Assembly: GCA_030068145.1 (NCBI GenBank)
Contig: JAPJBO010000044.1
Span: 1 to 64,000 of the forward strand
Length of the DNA: 64,000 nt
Source of the DNA: Diplonema papillatum
Lineage: Eukaryota; Euglenozoa; Diplonemea; Diplonemida; Diplonemidae
Reading direction: 5' to 3'
Shown here: one piece after another, positions 1 through 9,907 of the stretch
Layout of the letters: every line of letters starts with the position of its first letter
Numbering within the stretch: position 1 is the stretch's first letter
The notes under the pieces: generated by a model
The model's input: only the letters and a program-made list of their open reading frames with translations
Database searches by the model: none
Told to the model about the DNA's origin: nothing
Made by a program: the position numbers and the translations under genes

Positions 1-550
1 TTTTTCGATGACCAATCCTGACGTTTGAGGGTTGTCCCACTTTTTTCGATGACCAATACTGACGTTTGAGGGTTGTCCCACTTTTTTGGATCACCAATAC
101 TGACGTTTGAGGGTTGTCCCACATTTTTGGATCACCAATACTGACGTTTGAGGGTTGTCCCACTTTTTTCGATCACCAATACTGACGTTTGAGGGTTGTC
201 CCACATTTTTGGATCACCAATACTGACGTTTGAGGGTTGTCCCACATTTTTCGATGACCAATACTGACGTTTGAGGGTTGTCCCACTTTTTTGGATCACC
301 AATACTGACGTTTGAGGGTTGTCCCACATTTTTCGATGACCAATACTGACGTTTGAGGGTTGTCCCACATTTTTGGATCACCAATACTGACGTTTGAGGG
401 TTGTCCCACTTTTTTGGATCACCAATACTGACGTTTGAGGGTTGTCCCACATTTTTGGATCACCAACACTGACGTTTGAGGGTTGTCCCACATTTTTGGG
501 TCACCAATACTGACGTTTGAGGGTTGTCCCACATTTTTGGATCACCAATA
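1..550 (-). repeat. 41-bp satellite, left inverted arm
   Basis: About 13 copies of a 41-bp unit containing TGACGTTTGAGGGTTGTCCC run in this orientation from the window edge to about 550. The array then flips and the same unit continues in reverse complement. Because 41 is not a multiple of 3, short ORFs with a 41-residue period appear in several frames; they are by-products and not genes. The left end lies outside the window. Confidence 0.97.
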
Positions 551-2163
551 CGGACAACCCTCAAACGTCAGTTTTCGTGATCGAAAAAAGTGGGACAACC
601 CTAAAACGTCAGTATTGGTGATCCAAAAATGTGGGACAACCCTCAAACGTCAGTATTGGTCATCGAAAAATGTGGGACAACCCTCAATCGTCAGTATTGG
701 TGACCCATAAAAGTGGGACAACCCTCAAACGTCAGTATTGGTCATCGAAAAATGTGGGACAACCCTCAAACGTCAGTATTGGTGACCCAAAAAAGTGGGA
801 CAACCCTCAAACGTCAGTATTGGTGACCCAAAAAAGTGGGACAACCCTCAAACGTCAGTTTTGGTGATCCAAAAAAGTGGGACAACCCTCAAACGTCAGT
901 ATTGGTGATCCAAAAAAGTGGGACAACCCTCAAACGTCAGTATTGGTGACCCAAAAAAGTGGGACAACCCTCAAACGTCAGTATTGGTGACCCAAAAAAG
1001 TGGGACAACCCTCAAACGTCAGTATTGGTGATCCAAAAATGTGGGACAACCCTCAAACGTCAGTATTGGTGACCCAAAAAAGTGGGACAACCCTCAAACG
1101 TCAGTATTGGTGACCCAAAAAAGTGGGACAACCCTCAAACGTCAGTATTGGTGATCCAAAAAAGTGGGACAACCCTCAAACGTCAGTATTGGTGACCCAA
1201 AAAAGTGGGACAACCCTCAAACGTTAGTTTTAGTGCCCCAAAGAAGTGGGACAACCCTCAAACGTCAGTATTGGTGATCGAAAAATGTGGGACAACCCTC
1301 AAACGTCAGTATTGGTGATCCAAAAAAGTGGGACAACCCTCAAACGTTAGTTTTAGTGCCCCAAAGAAGTGGGACAACCCTCAAACGTCAGTATTGGTGA
1401 TCCAAAAATGTGGGACAACCCTCAAACGTCAGTATTGGTGATCCAAAAAAGTGGGACAACCCTCAAACGTTAGTTTTATAGCCCCAAAGAAGTGGGACAA
1501 CCCTCAAACGTCAGTATTGGTGATCCAAAAATGTGGGACAACCCTCAAACGTCAGTATTGGTGATCCAAAAAAGTGGGACAACCCTCAAACGTCAGTATT
1601 GGTGATCCAAAAATGTGGGACAACCCTCAAACGTCAGTATTGGTGATCCAAAAAAGTGGGACAACCCTCAAACGTTAGTTTTATAGCCCCAAAGAAGTGG
1701 GACAACCCTCAAACGTCAGTATTGGTGATCCAAAAATGTGGGACAACCCTCAAACGTCAGTATTGGTGATCGAAAAAAGTGGGACAACCCTCAAACGTTA
1801 GTTTTATAGCCCCAAAGAAGTGGGACAACCCTCAAACGTCAGTATTGGTGATCCAAAAATGTGGGACAACCCTCAAACGTCAGTTTTCGTGATCGAAAAA
1901 AGTGGGACAACCCTCAAACGTCAGTATTGGTGATCCAAAAATGTGGGACAACCCTCAAACGTCAGTATTGGTCATCGAAAAATGTGGGACAACCCTCAAA
2001 CGTCAGTATTGGTGACCCAAAAAAGTGGGACAACCCTCAAACGTCAGTATTGGTCATCGAAAAATGTGGGACAACCCTCAAACGTCAGTATTGGTGACCC
2101 AAAAAAGTGGGACAACCCTCAAACGTCAGTTTTAGTGACCCAAAAAGTGGGACAACCCTCAAA
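551..2163 (+). repeat. 41-bp satellite, right inverted arm with higher-order structure
   Basis: About 39 copies of the same 41-bp unit in opposite orientation (GGGACAACCCTCAAACGTCA). A variant unit with GTTAGTTTTAGTGCCCC or GTTAGTTTTATAGCCCC occurs near 1223, 1346, 1469, 1674 and 1797. The spacings are 123, 123, 205 and 123 bp, so a three-unit higher-order repeat was amplified. The head-to-head arms resemble the arm design of foldback elements. Confidence 0.95.
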
Positions 2164-2261
2164 CTGACGTTTCCGGACCGGTCACGGACCACTGTCGCCG
2201 ATGGCTTCAGAATTTCGATGAAAGTGCTCGAAAATGGTGCGGGAAAATCTGGTGAAAAAAA

Positions 2262-2337
2262 TGACCCTGGCGGGATTCGAACCTGTGCCACTCACCGTAG
2301 AGGTACGCCGCACTGTCAACTCGACCACATATTAATG
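2262..2337 (-). other. tRNA-like sequence (Pol III A/B-box type, possible SINE head)
   Basis: On the minus strand there is an A-box-like TGGTCGAGTTG and, about 40 nt later, a perfect B-box GGTTCGAATCC, followed by a T-rich run. The acceptor ends do not pair and the T-stem has mismatches, so this is not a functional tRNA. It sits beside the satellite arm. It may be a SINE head or a tRNA relic. Confidence 0.5.
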
Positions 2338-2474
2338 CTGGGGCGGGGGAAAATTTTTTCAGCTTTGCTCAAGAAATATTTTTCGCATACCAAGGTGGGG
2401 GGGGGTCTGGGGACCCACCTTTTCATTCTGCCAAGTCGGTGGGCAGGTGGCCCGCTCAGGAAAAAATCTGTGCT

Positions 2475-2545
2475 CCCTTTGTAGTTGTATTGTTTTCTCC
2501 TCCTCTAGCCTCCTTCGAAATGAGCACAAGGCAGTCCCTCGAGTA
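2475..2545 (+). repeat. dispersed repeat family A, partial copy
   Basis: The stretch TAGTTGTATTGTTTTCTCC...CGAAATGAGCACAAGGCAGT...CCTCGAGTATTT recurs near 6365, 30135, 58127 and 61385. It lies just upstream of the first recognisable ArfGAP exon, probably within an intron. Confidence 0.75.
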
Positions 2546-2653
2546 TTTTGCGCGATTGTAACAACCCGGCACAACCCTGGCAAACCCTTGAAAGAGATTG
2601 CACCAAATTATGATCGTTTCCATCCTTCTTTTTTTCACTAAACACAATGACAG

Positions 2654-4156
2654 TGCGGCGTCGATCTGTCAAGCAACATGAAGCCACCGCTGCACGGCAA
2701 GTACGCACTTTACAACGACGCCCTGGTCATGATGTATGCATTTTTCCTTATAAAAATACTACATTCGTACTGCACTAAATATCAGTGGATTCTGTGTGTA
2801 CCGCTCCCAGAGACAGAACAACCAGCTTACGATGCCCACGCAGCACCCCCGTTGTAGAGCCTGTGTCGACAGTGTATCTGATACATGAAGGCGACTTGTC
2901 GGTCTCAGCAACCACTTTACCCTAGTGCGTGAGCCGGTCCACCCCCTCTTGCTAGACCGTGATAAGACCGAAGAATACAGCACCGGGCAGTTCAATGCAT
3001 CTACTAGGACTAGGGATGGACCTGTTAGACTGTGGTGGACCGTGATTCACTGTGATAAACAGCGGCAAGCACTTCGATGCACGTTCAAGAGATAGGGACG
3101 GACCGGCTCAGTGCCGGGGATAACCGTCACGACAGCTCCTCTCCGGAAGTCTCTGCAACTCTTTTGACTCTCGATTGTCATTTGCACAAGGGGAAAACGA
3201 AAACGCACCCCACCGAGGAAAATGCGCAGGAGGAGTCGGCTATCCGGGACTTATCCGTTTGCAACGGCAAAGCCTGCGGGGCGCCTGAGGCGAGAGATAT
3301 CTCTGAACCAGTATAGAACGCACCGCTCAGTGGGCTGGCTACTTCTTTGTTCATCGCATTGCACCCACCAAGTAGCATCTTCGCCTGAGAGTCGTACGAC
3401 TTACAACCATGCAGGGTGCTCGACCTGAAAGAGATCAACCAAGGCATCGACGACGCTCCAGTGTCCGGATCTCGTTGGCGGCAGGTTGAAGCAGACGTCT
3501 CCGCAGCCAGCGAGCGCTTCGGTTTGTTCGCGGAAGCCGTGTCACGCACGATGCCCGAAATCGCCCTCACAATCGCGGACGGCCGCCGCCGCTCGGTCAC
3601 ACCGCCGCGGTCAAGCTCCCAGTCGCCTGGAGGCGAGGACGAGGTTTTGCACGTCGAATCCTTCAGCACGGACGAAGTGTACTTCATGTACCCGCTGGGG
3701 GCCACCAGCCACACCCTTGGGGAGCTCGTCACGCTGCCCGTGAACCGTAAGTGTGCCGACTGCGCTGCCGGTGTCCCGACGTGGTGCAGCATCGATCTGG
3801 GCACGTTTATATGCGGGAATTGTGCTCGGTTCCACGCGGACTGCTTGCCGTTCCGACCGCCGGCGAACTTGCAGACGGACCCGTTCGAGGCCGAGGATCT
3901 CGACCAGCTGGCGCGCGTTGGGAACGGCAGGGCGAACGCTGTGTGGCTCGGGCTGAGCGACCGACCGGCCCAGCCGCCGGCGCCCGCGCAAGGCGCCGGC
4001 GGGTTCAGAGAGTATTTGCTCGACAAATACGCGCGGCGGAAGTGGGTGCCGCCGCTGCACGTGTTGGAGTCCCTCGCGCCGCCCGTCGAACCCGCGGAGG
4101 AACTGTCTACCGCGGCGCCGAACGCCTGGCAACAGCAGCACCAGCAGCACCAGCAG

Positions 4157-4191
<35 letters not shown>

Positions 4192-5315
4192 CCAGCAGCA
4201 GCACCAGCAGCAGCAGCAGCAAGGCGCCTTCGGCTTCCTCTTCGGAGGGGGCGACGGCAGTGCGGCGGGCGCGAGCCCGCGGTCCGGGGGCCTCGAACAC
4301 GAGGACGCCGACTGCCTGTTCCCGGCCATCAGCGCCGTCGACGCTCGCAGCTCCGTCACGTTTCCGGATCCGGTCCAAGCGCAGCCAGGACCCCCCGGTA
4401 GCGATCTTGACTCCGTATGCCAGGCTTCTCCCCTCCCGGTGCGCGGCGGTGATATCTTGCAGGATATCTTAGTCAGCCCTATGGTGGGGATGACGCAGAG
4501 ATCCGACGCATGCCCCGTCGTTTCAGGGTTGAAAATAAGCCGGTCCATCCCCCCTCCTGATAGACTGTGATAGAATGCAGCAGAAGAATGCAGCTCCAGG
4601 CAATTCTATGTAGCTCTAGGGGATAGGGATGGACCTGATAGACTGTGGTAGACCTCGATTCGCTACAATGAACAGCGGCAGGCAATTCATTGCAGTTCCA
4701 GCAGATACGGATGGACCGGCTTAGTTGAAAACAAATAAATCTCTTTTGTATGTGCTATCGAAGATGAAGACGTCGCCCTGGCAGGCGCAGCACAACAGCG
4801 CACCTGTAATCGAGACGGGCACACACTTGACAGCAACTTGGATGCGAAGGAACAGCACAGAGACACATTTCTTGTTGCGGGCGTGGGGGGGTCAGAATTT
4901 TGCTATCACGAAATCTCACGCACGCACCCTCACACGCGCGAACTACCTGTGTGCTCTTTCGTGCACGTTCAACAACAGTAGCGTAGAAGGTTGGGAACCA
5001 CGAACTCATGCCAAACACCACGCACAGCTCTTCTCAGCTCCTGCTGTGAACACGAAGCCCGCGACAGCCAGCGGTGGAGCAGACGACCTGTTTTCAGTAA
5101 ATGACCTCTTTTCGACGGGTAGTACGAGTCCACATCAGCAAAGCCCAGGTGACAGAGCCACGCCAGGCGGCCCATCGGCTCGTGGCGCTCCGAACAACAA
5201 GGCGGACGATCCCTTTTCGGATCTGTTCGGAACAGCGCAGCTTCCTAAGCAAGCTGCGCCTGTACAACCTTCGGCTGGCGGCAAGCCTTCTGATCCTTTC
5301 GCTTTCGACTTCTAA
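2654..5315 (+). CDS. ArfGAP-family GTPase-activating protein with polyQ tract and DPF/DLF tail (5' incomplete)
   Basis: Three exons fit by phase: 2654-2733, 3415-4414 and 5028-5315. Donors are GTATGC at 2734 and 4415; acceptors are GCAG and ACAG. Exon 2 carries a C4 zinc finger of ArfGAP type, C-x2-C-x16-C-x2-C from about 3752 (KCADC...FICGNC), followed by the GN and W/YARRKW motifs of the family. ArfGAPs stimulate GTP hydrolysis on Arf at Golgi, endosome or plasma membrane. The usual catalytic arginine after the last cysteine pair (HR in the family) is replaced here by HA, so activity may be lost. A Gln/His tract (4131-4222) follows. The last exon has DLF, DPF and DPFAFDF motifs, typical of binding to clathrin or AP adaptor appendages. 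The start codon is not identified; upstream exons probably lie before the window or the satellite. Exon 1 is tentative; exons 2 and 3 are firm. Confidence 0.8.
2930..3110 (+). mobile_element. MITE family 1 (TIR TGAGCCGGTCC), copy in ArfGAP intron 1
   Basis: A 181-bp element with terminal inverted repeats TGAGCCGGTCCACCCC and GGGACGGACCGGCTCA. Its interior aligns with the copies at 4536-4723 and 26698-26878 (GATAGACTGTGGTAGACC-like core, ACAGCGGCA). The flanks show only an imperfect target duplication (AGTGC on both sides). Confidence 0.85.
4131..4222 (+). repeat. CAG/CAC trinucleotide tract (polyQ/H)
   Basis: An in-frame CAG run interrupted by CAC codons lies within ArfGAP exon 2 and gives a Gln-rich, His-spotted linker between the GAP domain and the adaptor-binding tail. 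Confidence 0.97.
4536..4723 (+). mobile_element. MITE family 1, copy in ArfGAP intron 2, with 8-bp target duplication
   Basis: A 188-bp element with perfect 15-bp inverted ends TAAGCCGGTCCATCC / GGATGGACCGGCTTA. It is flanked by an exact 8-bp duplication GTTGAAAA (4528-4535 and 4724-4731). The 8-bp duplication is the hallmark of the hAT superfamily. It has no coding capacity and lies wholly in the intron 4415-5027. Confidence 0.93.
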
Positions 5316-5384
5316 TCCAAAGTTGGGGTTGACTGTAGTCCAAAGACGCAAGCCAATGGCACAAACACCTCTGTTTGCTTTCAT

Positions 5385-5990
5385 TTGCTTTGCTTCGTGC
5401 ACCCGCCTGTTTGCGGATCGGAAGTGATCAACAAGACGAAATCGGCAATTATGCTCGCTCACTACGGCGAGACGCATTACGACTACGTCCCTGGGGTTTT
5501 TCGAGCAAGCTACGCGGAGCAGTGGTGCAAGGGCTTGGTAGCCCGGCTGATAGCCCAGCGCGAGACGAAGGTGACCACCTGGAGGCACGAGCCTCACCGG
5601 AACCTCAGCGCCAGCACAGCGACTTCTCCGACTCGTCGTTAACCGCATCCGCAACCACAACCACGACCAGTCATACCACATCCACGGCCGAACGAGGAGC
5701 TTCTTCATCTCAACCAGACCACTCGTCGACTGTCCACGCCCCTTCAAATGACCGAGCACGATCCGCAAGTCGGGAAACATATCGATGTATCCACTGCGGA
5801 ACAGCGGTCACCAAAGCTGGTTCACCATGCGTGGGAGAAATAGGTCTCAGAATTCACATGTGGCAATGCTCCCAAAATCCAAACCTGAAACGGTACCATA
5901 CCCAGTTTCACTGGAGTGCCCGTTCCCGGCGAGCTACGAGGGAACGAATCTGCAAGAGTGCCAACGCTACTCTTTCTATAACGTACATAT
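5385..5990 (+). pseudogene. eroded retroelement-like ORF (OTU-like end plus C2H2-like finger)
   Basis: One frame reads AIMLAHYGETHYDYVPG near 5450, which resembles the catalytic-histidine end of OTU cysteine proteases. After a frame change a Ser/Thr-rich linker leads to CIHCGTAV...GLRIHMWQC near 5785-5870, a zinc-finger-like motif of the kind found at the N-terminus of some non-LTR retrotransposon proteins. The frame break and the lack of start or downstream reverse transcriptase suggest a relic. The assignment is an inference from short motifs. Confidence 0.35.
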
Positions 5991-5996
5991 AAAAGG

Positions 5997-6080
5997 TGTC
6001 ACGGGATAAGCCAGCAGCCGCTGCTTAACGGTTCATGTACTTAAAAGAACTCAATGCTTAACGGGATAACCCCCTCAGGT
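5997..6080 (+). repeat. dispersed repeat family D
   Basis: AGCCAGCAGCCGCTGCTTAA, then GTACTTAAAAGAACTCAATG and CTCAGGTGACACCACTTTAT. Related segments lie at 29396-29440, 51385-51500, 53752-53790 and 55268-55325. Confidence 0.8.
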
Positions 6081-6240
6081 GACACCACTTTATCTTTACA
6101 TACATACAGCCATACTTCAACTTTCTTGGAACAACATACGAACCACGCTGGACATGTCAGTACAAAAAAGAAAAGTGGCAGCGTTGGAACCTGCCATGTA
6201 AAGATACAAAACAGGTCCTTCGCACACAGCTCCACCTGCT

Positions 6241-6435
6241 TTGTAGGAAATACTTGGGGCTGCCAGCTGCAAAAGATCAAAGGAGGTAAATGTGCTGTAG
6301 CCCACACGAAACACAGGTGAATCTGGGTTTAGTGGCGGGCGTAAGCGTTCAACAAGACCCACTTTGTAGTTGTATTTTTTCCTCCCCCTCTAGCCTCCGT
6401 CGAAACGAGCACAAGGCAGTCCCTCGAGTATTTCT
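6241..6435 (+). repeat. dispersed repeat family A, near full-length
   Basis: It begins GTAGGAAATACTTGGGG and ends CCCTCGAGTATTTCTG, so the ends are inverted relative to each other (GAAATACTCGAGG / CCTCGAGTATTTC). The middle contains GTGCTGTAGCCCACACGAAA and GAGCACAAGGCAGTCCCTCG. Copies occur in at least eight places in the window. Confidence 0.85.
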
Positions 6436-6895
6436 GTCACCTCCGGCTTCATCCCTTGAACATGAAGCGAGACCAAAGGATCGTTATCCCTATCGGGCTA
6501 GCCGAAGAACGACACACAGAGATAGGGCGGTGTTGAACGGCCACCTCCCTATCGGGCCGCCAGCCAAAGAAACCTTACACCCAGTCGCCCCAGCAGCGAG
6601 AAGCGACGGCAACCGAACCTCTCTGAGCTGGGACAAGCTCTCCGACAAAAGCATTCGTCCCCAAAGAAGGCCTTTACGTTAACCCAGGCTATCGCCCCGG
6701 TTCGTCGGGACTGGGGTAGTCTGCCACCCCTTCTGTTTCTTTCCTCTCGCACGCGCACGGCTTGCATGCGCCGTCCCGCAGCTTGTCTGGCCGTAACTCG
6801 AAGCGAAAGGATGCCACATATGAGCCCACGTAGCCACGGGATGTGCGCGCGTGTCGAAAGCGAAAAGGCGAGAGCTTTCAGTTGTGCGGGACCTC

Positions 6896-7085
6896 GTCAC
6901 CGGGGTACGGCGACAGGCACCACCACCACCACGTGCCTCATCCCCGGGTCATCCCCGTGCCGGTGCCCGTGGCTGTGCTCAGCCCCGCACGGCACCACCA
7001 CCACCACCCGCCGCCGCCGGCTGTATACGTGGAAACCCGTACTGGCGGCCAGCGCATCACGCCACGGGAAAAGTAAAGGGGATGT
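6896..7085 (+). pseudogene. LRR-gene 5' exon ghost, copy 1 (3' part only)
   Basis: The stretch matches the His/Pro-rich part of the first exon of the gene at 8133 (ACGGCGACAGGCACCACCAC, then GTGCCCGTGGCTGTGCTCAG). It lacks the ATG end. It ends in the same GGGAAAAGTAAAGGGGATGT spacer that follows copies 2 and 3. Confidence 0.85.
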
Positions 7086-7234
7086 CGCAATCGACGCCGC
7101 ACCGGAATAGATCTATTATTAACAAGCTTTTGTTCTGACCCAGAAACCTCCAAAAAACTAAAAGGCACAAAAGACTGGAAAAAAGGGGGCGCCTGCCAGG
7201 CAAAACTAAGTAGAAGCAAGCAAGAAGTTATACA

Positions 7235-7435
7235 ATGGGCGGGAAGGGAGGCGGCAAAGGAGGAGGCGGACACGGCGGGAAGGGCGGCAAGGGCCACGGG
7301 CCCGCGTTCGGGTGCGGGACCCCGTCGCCAGGGTACGGCGGCGGGCACCACCACCACCACCACCAGTACCCGCCGCCGGCTGTATGCGTGGAAACCTGTA
7401 CCGGCGGCCAGCGCATCACGCCACGGGAAAAGTAA
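7235..7435 (+). pseudogene. LRR-gene 5' exon ghost, copy 2 (intact 66-codon ORF)
   Basis: It has an ATG and encodes MGGKGGGKGGGGHGGKGG..., then a His run, then PPPAVCVETCTGGQ and a stop. The N-terminal half is the same as that of the complete gene at 8133, but the LRR part is missing. It could make a 66-residue peptide if transcribed. Most likely it is a by-product of tandem duplication. Confidence 0.85.
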
Positions 7436-7633
7436 AGGGGATGTCGCATTCGGCGCCGCCGGAATGGATCTATCATTAGAATCCGCAAACCCTCCAGCCT
7501 GTTCCGCAATTATTCGACCCCGCCAGATTGTGTGTAGCAAGCCTTTGTTCGGACCCAGAAACCTCCAAAAAACGAGAAGGCACAAAAGACTGAAAAAAAG
7601 GGGGCGAAGTGGAAGCAAGCAAGAAGTTATAAA

Positions 7634-7918
7634 GTGGGCGGGAAGGGAGGCGGCAAAGGAGGAGGCGGACACGGCGGGAAGGGCGGCAAGGGCCACGGGC
7701 CCGCGTTCGGGTGCGGGACCCCGTCGCCAGGGTACAGCGGCGGGCACCACCACCACCACGTGCCTCCTCCCGGGTCGTCCCCGTGCCGGTGCCCGTGGCT
7801 GTGCCCAGCCCCGCATGGCACCACCACCACCACCACCACCACCACCAGCAGCACCCGCCGCCGGCTGTATGCGTGGAAACCCGTACCGGCGGCCAGCGCA
7901 TCACGCCACGGGAAAAGT
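7634..7918 (+). pseudogene. LRR-gene 5' exon ghost, copy 3 (start codon lost)
   Basis: The same exon, but the initiator reads GTG (AAAGTGGGCGGG). It includes a longer His-coding run and ends in the common spacer, which repeats from 7440-7630 to 7918-8130. Spacings of copies 2, 3 and the full gene are 399 and 499 bp. Confidence 0.88.
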
Positions 7919-8132
7919 AAAGGGGATGTCGCATTCGGCGCCGCACTCCGAAATAGATCTATTATTAGAATCCGCAAACCCTCCAGCCTGTACCGCAATT
8001 ATTCGACCCCGCCAGATTGTGTGTAGCAAGCTTTTGTTCTGACCCAGAAACCTCCAAACAACTAAAAGGCAACTGGAAAAAAGGGGGCGCCTGCCAGGCA
8101 AAACTAAGTAGAAGCAAGCAAGAAGTTATAAA

Positions 8133-9071
8133 ATGGGCGGGAAGGGAGGCGGCAAAGGAGGAGGCGGACACGGCGGGAAGGGCGGCAAGGGCCACGGGCC
8201 CGCGTTCGGGTGCGGGACCCCGTCGCCAGGGTACGGCGGCGGGCACCACCACCACCACGTGCCTCCTCCCCGGGTCATCCCCGTGCCAGTGCCCGTGGCT
8301 GTGCCCAGCCCCGCACGGCACCACCACCACCACCCGCCACCGCCGAAGTTCGTCCCGGTGCCTGTAGCTGTGCCGGTGCGCGGGAACCCGTACCGATGGC
8401 GCCCATCGTACCATCCGGTTGGCCACGACATCGCGAAGGCGGTCGCCTTCGGCGTGTTGACCCGCGAACTTGCCTGCGAAAGTGCGCGCCGGGGCCGAAT
8501 CAACCTAGCCCGCTCGTCGGTGGCGGCGGCAGACCTCTGCATGCTCCTCGAGGCGATCAAGCAGTACAACTACCCGATGGGCACAGTCCTCGATCTCTCG
8601 GACAACCCCGTCGGCGATCTCGGGTGCCGGTACATAGCCGACGCCCTCATGACCGGGAGATGTCCGGTGCGCTTCAACATCTCGATGCGCAGGTGCGGAG
8701 TCAACCTGGCCGGCTGCCGGTACCTGGCGGACGCGTTGTCGCACCACCTGGCCCCCGCGTACTGCACGTTGGACATCAGCCACAACCCGGGTGTCGGCCC
8801 GCGTGGCATCAACGCGTTCGTGGCCTCGTCGATGCGGCCGGTCTCGGCTCAGAAGCGGTGGTCGGTGCGGGTGTCCCCCCGCGAGGTCATCCGCCCGTAC
8901 GTTCCGAACACGCCGGCGGTCCGAAGCAAGGCGCGGCTCGTTGGCCCCGTCGGCTTGATGGCCCTCGGATTCGGTGCGGCTTTCGGTGCTGTGGGGCGCC
9001 TCTTCGGCGGGCCTTGTATGCCTTTGTTTCCCTTTTTCTTGTCGCGCATTAGACGGGTTTGCGGGTCTTAG
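8133..9071 (+). CDS. leucine-rich-repeat (RNI-like) protein with Gly/Lys/His/Pro-rich N-terminus
   Basis: The only complete member of a four-copy tandem. The ATG at 8133 follows a purine-rich leader (GTTATAAAATGGGCGG). Residues 1-90 are low complexity: GGK repeats, two His runs and PVPVPVAVP. This is followed by about 150 residues with two RNI-type leucine-rich repeats (VLDLSDNPVGDLGCRYIADA near 8590-8650 and CTLDISHNPGVGPRGINAF near 8760-8815). Such repeats form protein-binding horseshoes. MGGKGGG could be N-myristoylated, although residue 6 is Gly rather than Ser or Thr. A GTATGC donor at 9016 matches the donors of neighbouring genes, so the true exon may end at 9015 and the tail to the stop at 9071 may be intronic. 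The partner is unknown. Confidence 0.75.
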   Translation: MGGKGGGKGGGGHGGKGGKGHGPAFGCGTPSPGYGGGHHHHHVPPPRVIPVPVPVAVPSPARHHHHHPPPPKFVPVPVAVPVRGNPYRWRPSYHPVGHDIAKAVAFGVLTRELACESARRGRINLARSSVAAADLCMLLEAIKQYNYPMGTVLDLSDNPVGDLGCRYIADALMTGRCPVRFNISMRRCGVNLAGCRYLADALSHHLAPAYCTLDISHNPGVGPRGINAFVASSMRPVSAQKRWSVRVSPREVIRPYVPNTPAVRSKARLVGPVGLMALGFGAAFGAVGRLFGGPCMPLFPFFLSRIRRVCGS

Positions 9072-9460
9072 TAAAGGGGGGGGGGGGGGGGTGGAATAAT
9101 AGCATTTTTTTGATCCCCGTCTGGTTGTCTAAAACCACTCCCACCATTGGATCCTGCTCCTGTTCAGCTACCCGACTTTTTTTTAATAGTACATCTGTAC
9201 TGAAGGGAACATTTCCGGAACAACGGTTGCACATGAAGAGAAAACGAAGCCAACGAAAAAGTGCTAATACAGGAAACCCCCCCCGGAGAGGTTTATACCC
9301 TATACACGCGAAGAACAAGAAACTTTTACCTTATCATTTTCATCACCTTTGGTCAGTTGATGCTGATCGTCCGTTGCTTCGTTTATCAGTGCAAGTCCCA
9401 ACTCCGGAAATGTTCTTATTATTCGACAAATCGAATAATAACACAGGTGTTATTATTCGG
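9064..9460 (+). mobile_element. poly-G-bounded inverted-repeat element (TCGAATAATAACA family)
   Basis: It starts with an 18-G run followed by GGAATAATAGCA. It holds GTCTGGTTGTCTAAAACCAC and GGATCCTGCTCCTGTTCAGC, which are the reverse complement of sequence at 47600-47685, and ends near GTGTTATTATTCGGCCC. A second inverted segment (GGGAACATTTCCGGAACAAC ... ACTCCGGAAATGTTC) is shared with 30537-30880. Exact borders and target duplication are not resolved. Confidence 0.6.
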
Positions 9461-9474
9461 CCCAGCACAGTTTT

Positions 9475-9675
9475 GTGGGCCACCCTACAATAATCAAATG
9501 GGGCGCTAGGACACCCGTTGTGAGTCTAGAGGAGAAACGTGTTGCTCAGGCCGGCGTTTGTGCGTGTTCGACGTGTGGCAAGTTCGGGCATGAAGAATGT
9601 CTGGCTCGGCGGCCCCGCGCCCGTCGACGAAGCGCCGCCATGATGCTACCATCATATCCAAACAATATCCGACTA
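9475..9675 (+). other. short ORF segment, unrecognised, Cys/His motif
   Basis: An open stretch contains VCACSTCGKFGHEECLA (near 9560-9605), a C-x2-C-x4-H-x2-C arrangement that only resembles a zinc knuckle. No start or splice sites could be placed with confidence. It may be a downstream exon of the LRR gene or chance. Confidence 0.2.
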
Positions 9676-9905
9676 CCTAGCCCCCCCCCGTGCATAACAT
9701 GGATAAAAAACTCGGGTTTTGGCGGTATCCATCTTAATCAAGGGGAGTATCCATCTTAAACACGGGGGCACTGTAGACTACAGCGTAGTCACTTTGCACA
9801 GGGGTTCCTCACCCCCGTGTTTAAGATGGATTGGCATTCTCGCCCGTTATCCATCTTAATCAAGGGGGTTTGGCTATCCATCTTATGCACGGGGGGGGGG
9901 CTAGG
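9676..9905. mobile_element. 230-bp palindromic MITE with TA target duplication (mariner-like)
   Basis: The ends are inverted repeats of about 30 bp with one length difference in a C9/G10 run: CCTAGCCCCCCCCCGTGCAT at the left, ATGCACGGGGGGGGGGCTAGG-type sequence at the right. It is flanked by TA on both sides (9674-9675 and 9906-9907). An inner inverted pair (TCCATCTTAAACACGGGGG / CCCCCGTGTTTAAGATGGA) lies between. TA duplication with short internal palindromes suggests a Tc1/mariner-type non-autonomous element. Confidence 0.8.
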
Positions 9906-9907
9906 TA

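Noticed and set aside
1-2170. CRISPR-like array
   Set aside because: The 41-bp units are contiguous with no spacers, invert at 550, and lie in a eukaryotic genome.
2262-2337. Functional tRNA gene
   Set aside because: A- and B-box-like sequences are present, but acceptor and T-stems do not pair.
3178-4548. 456-codon minus-strand ORF with poly-Cys
   Set aside because: Antisense shadow of the ArfGAP exon and its CAG tract.
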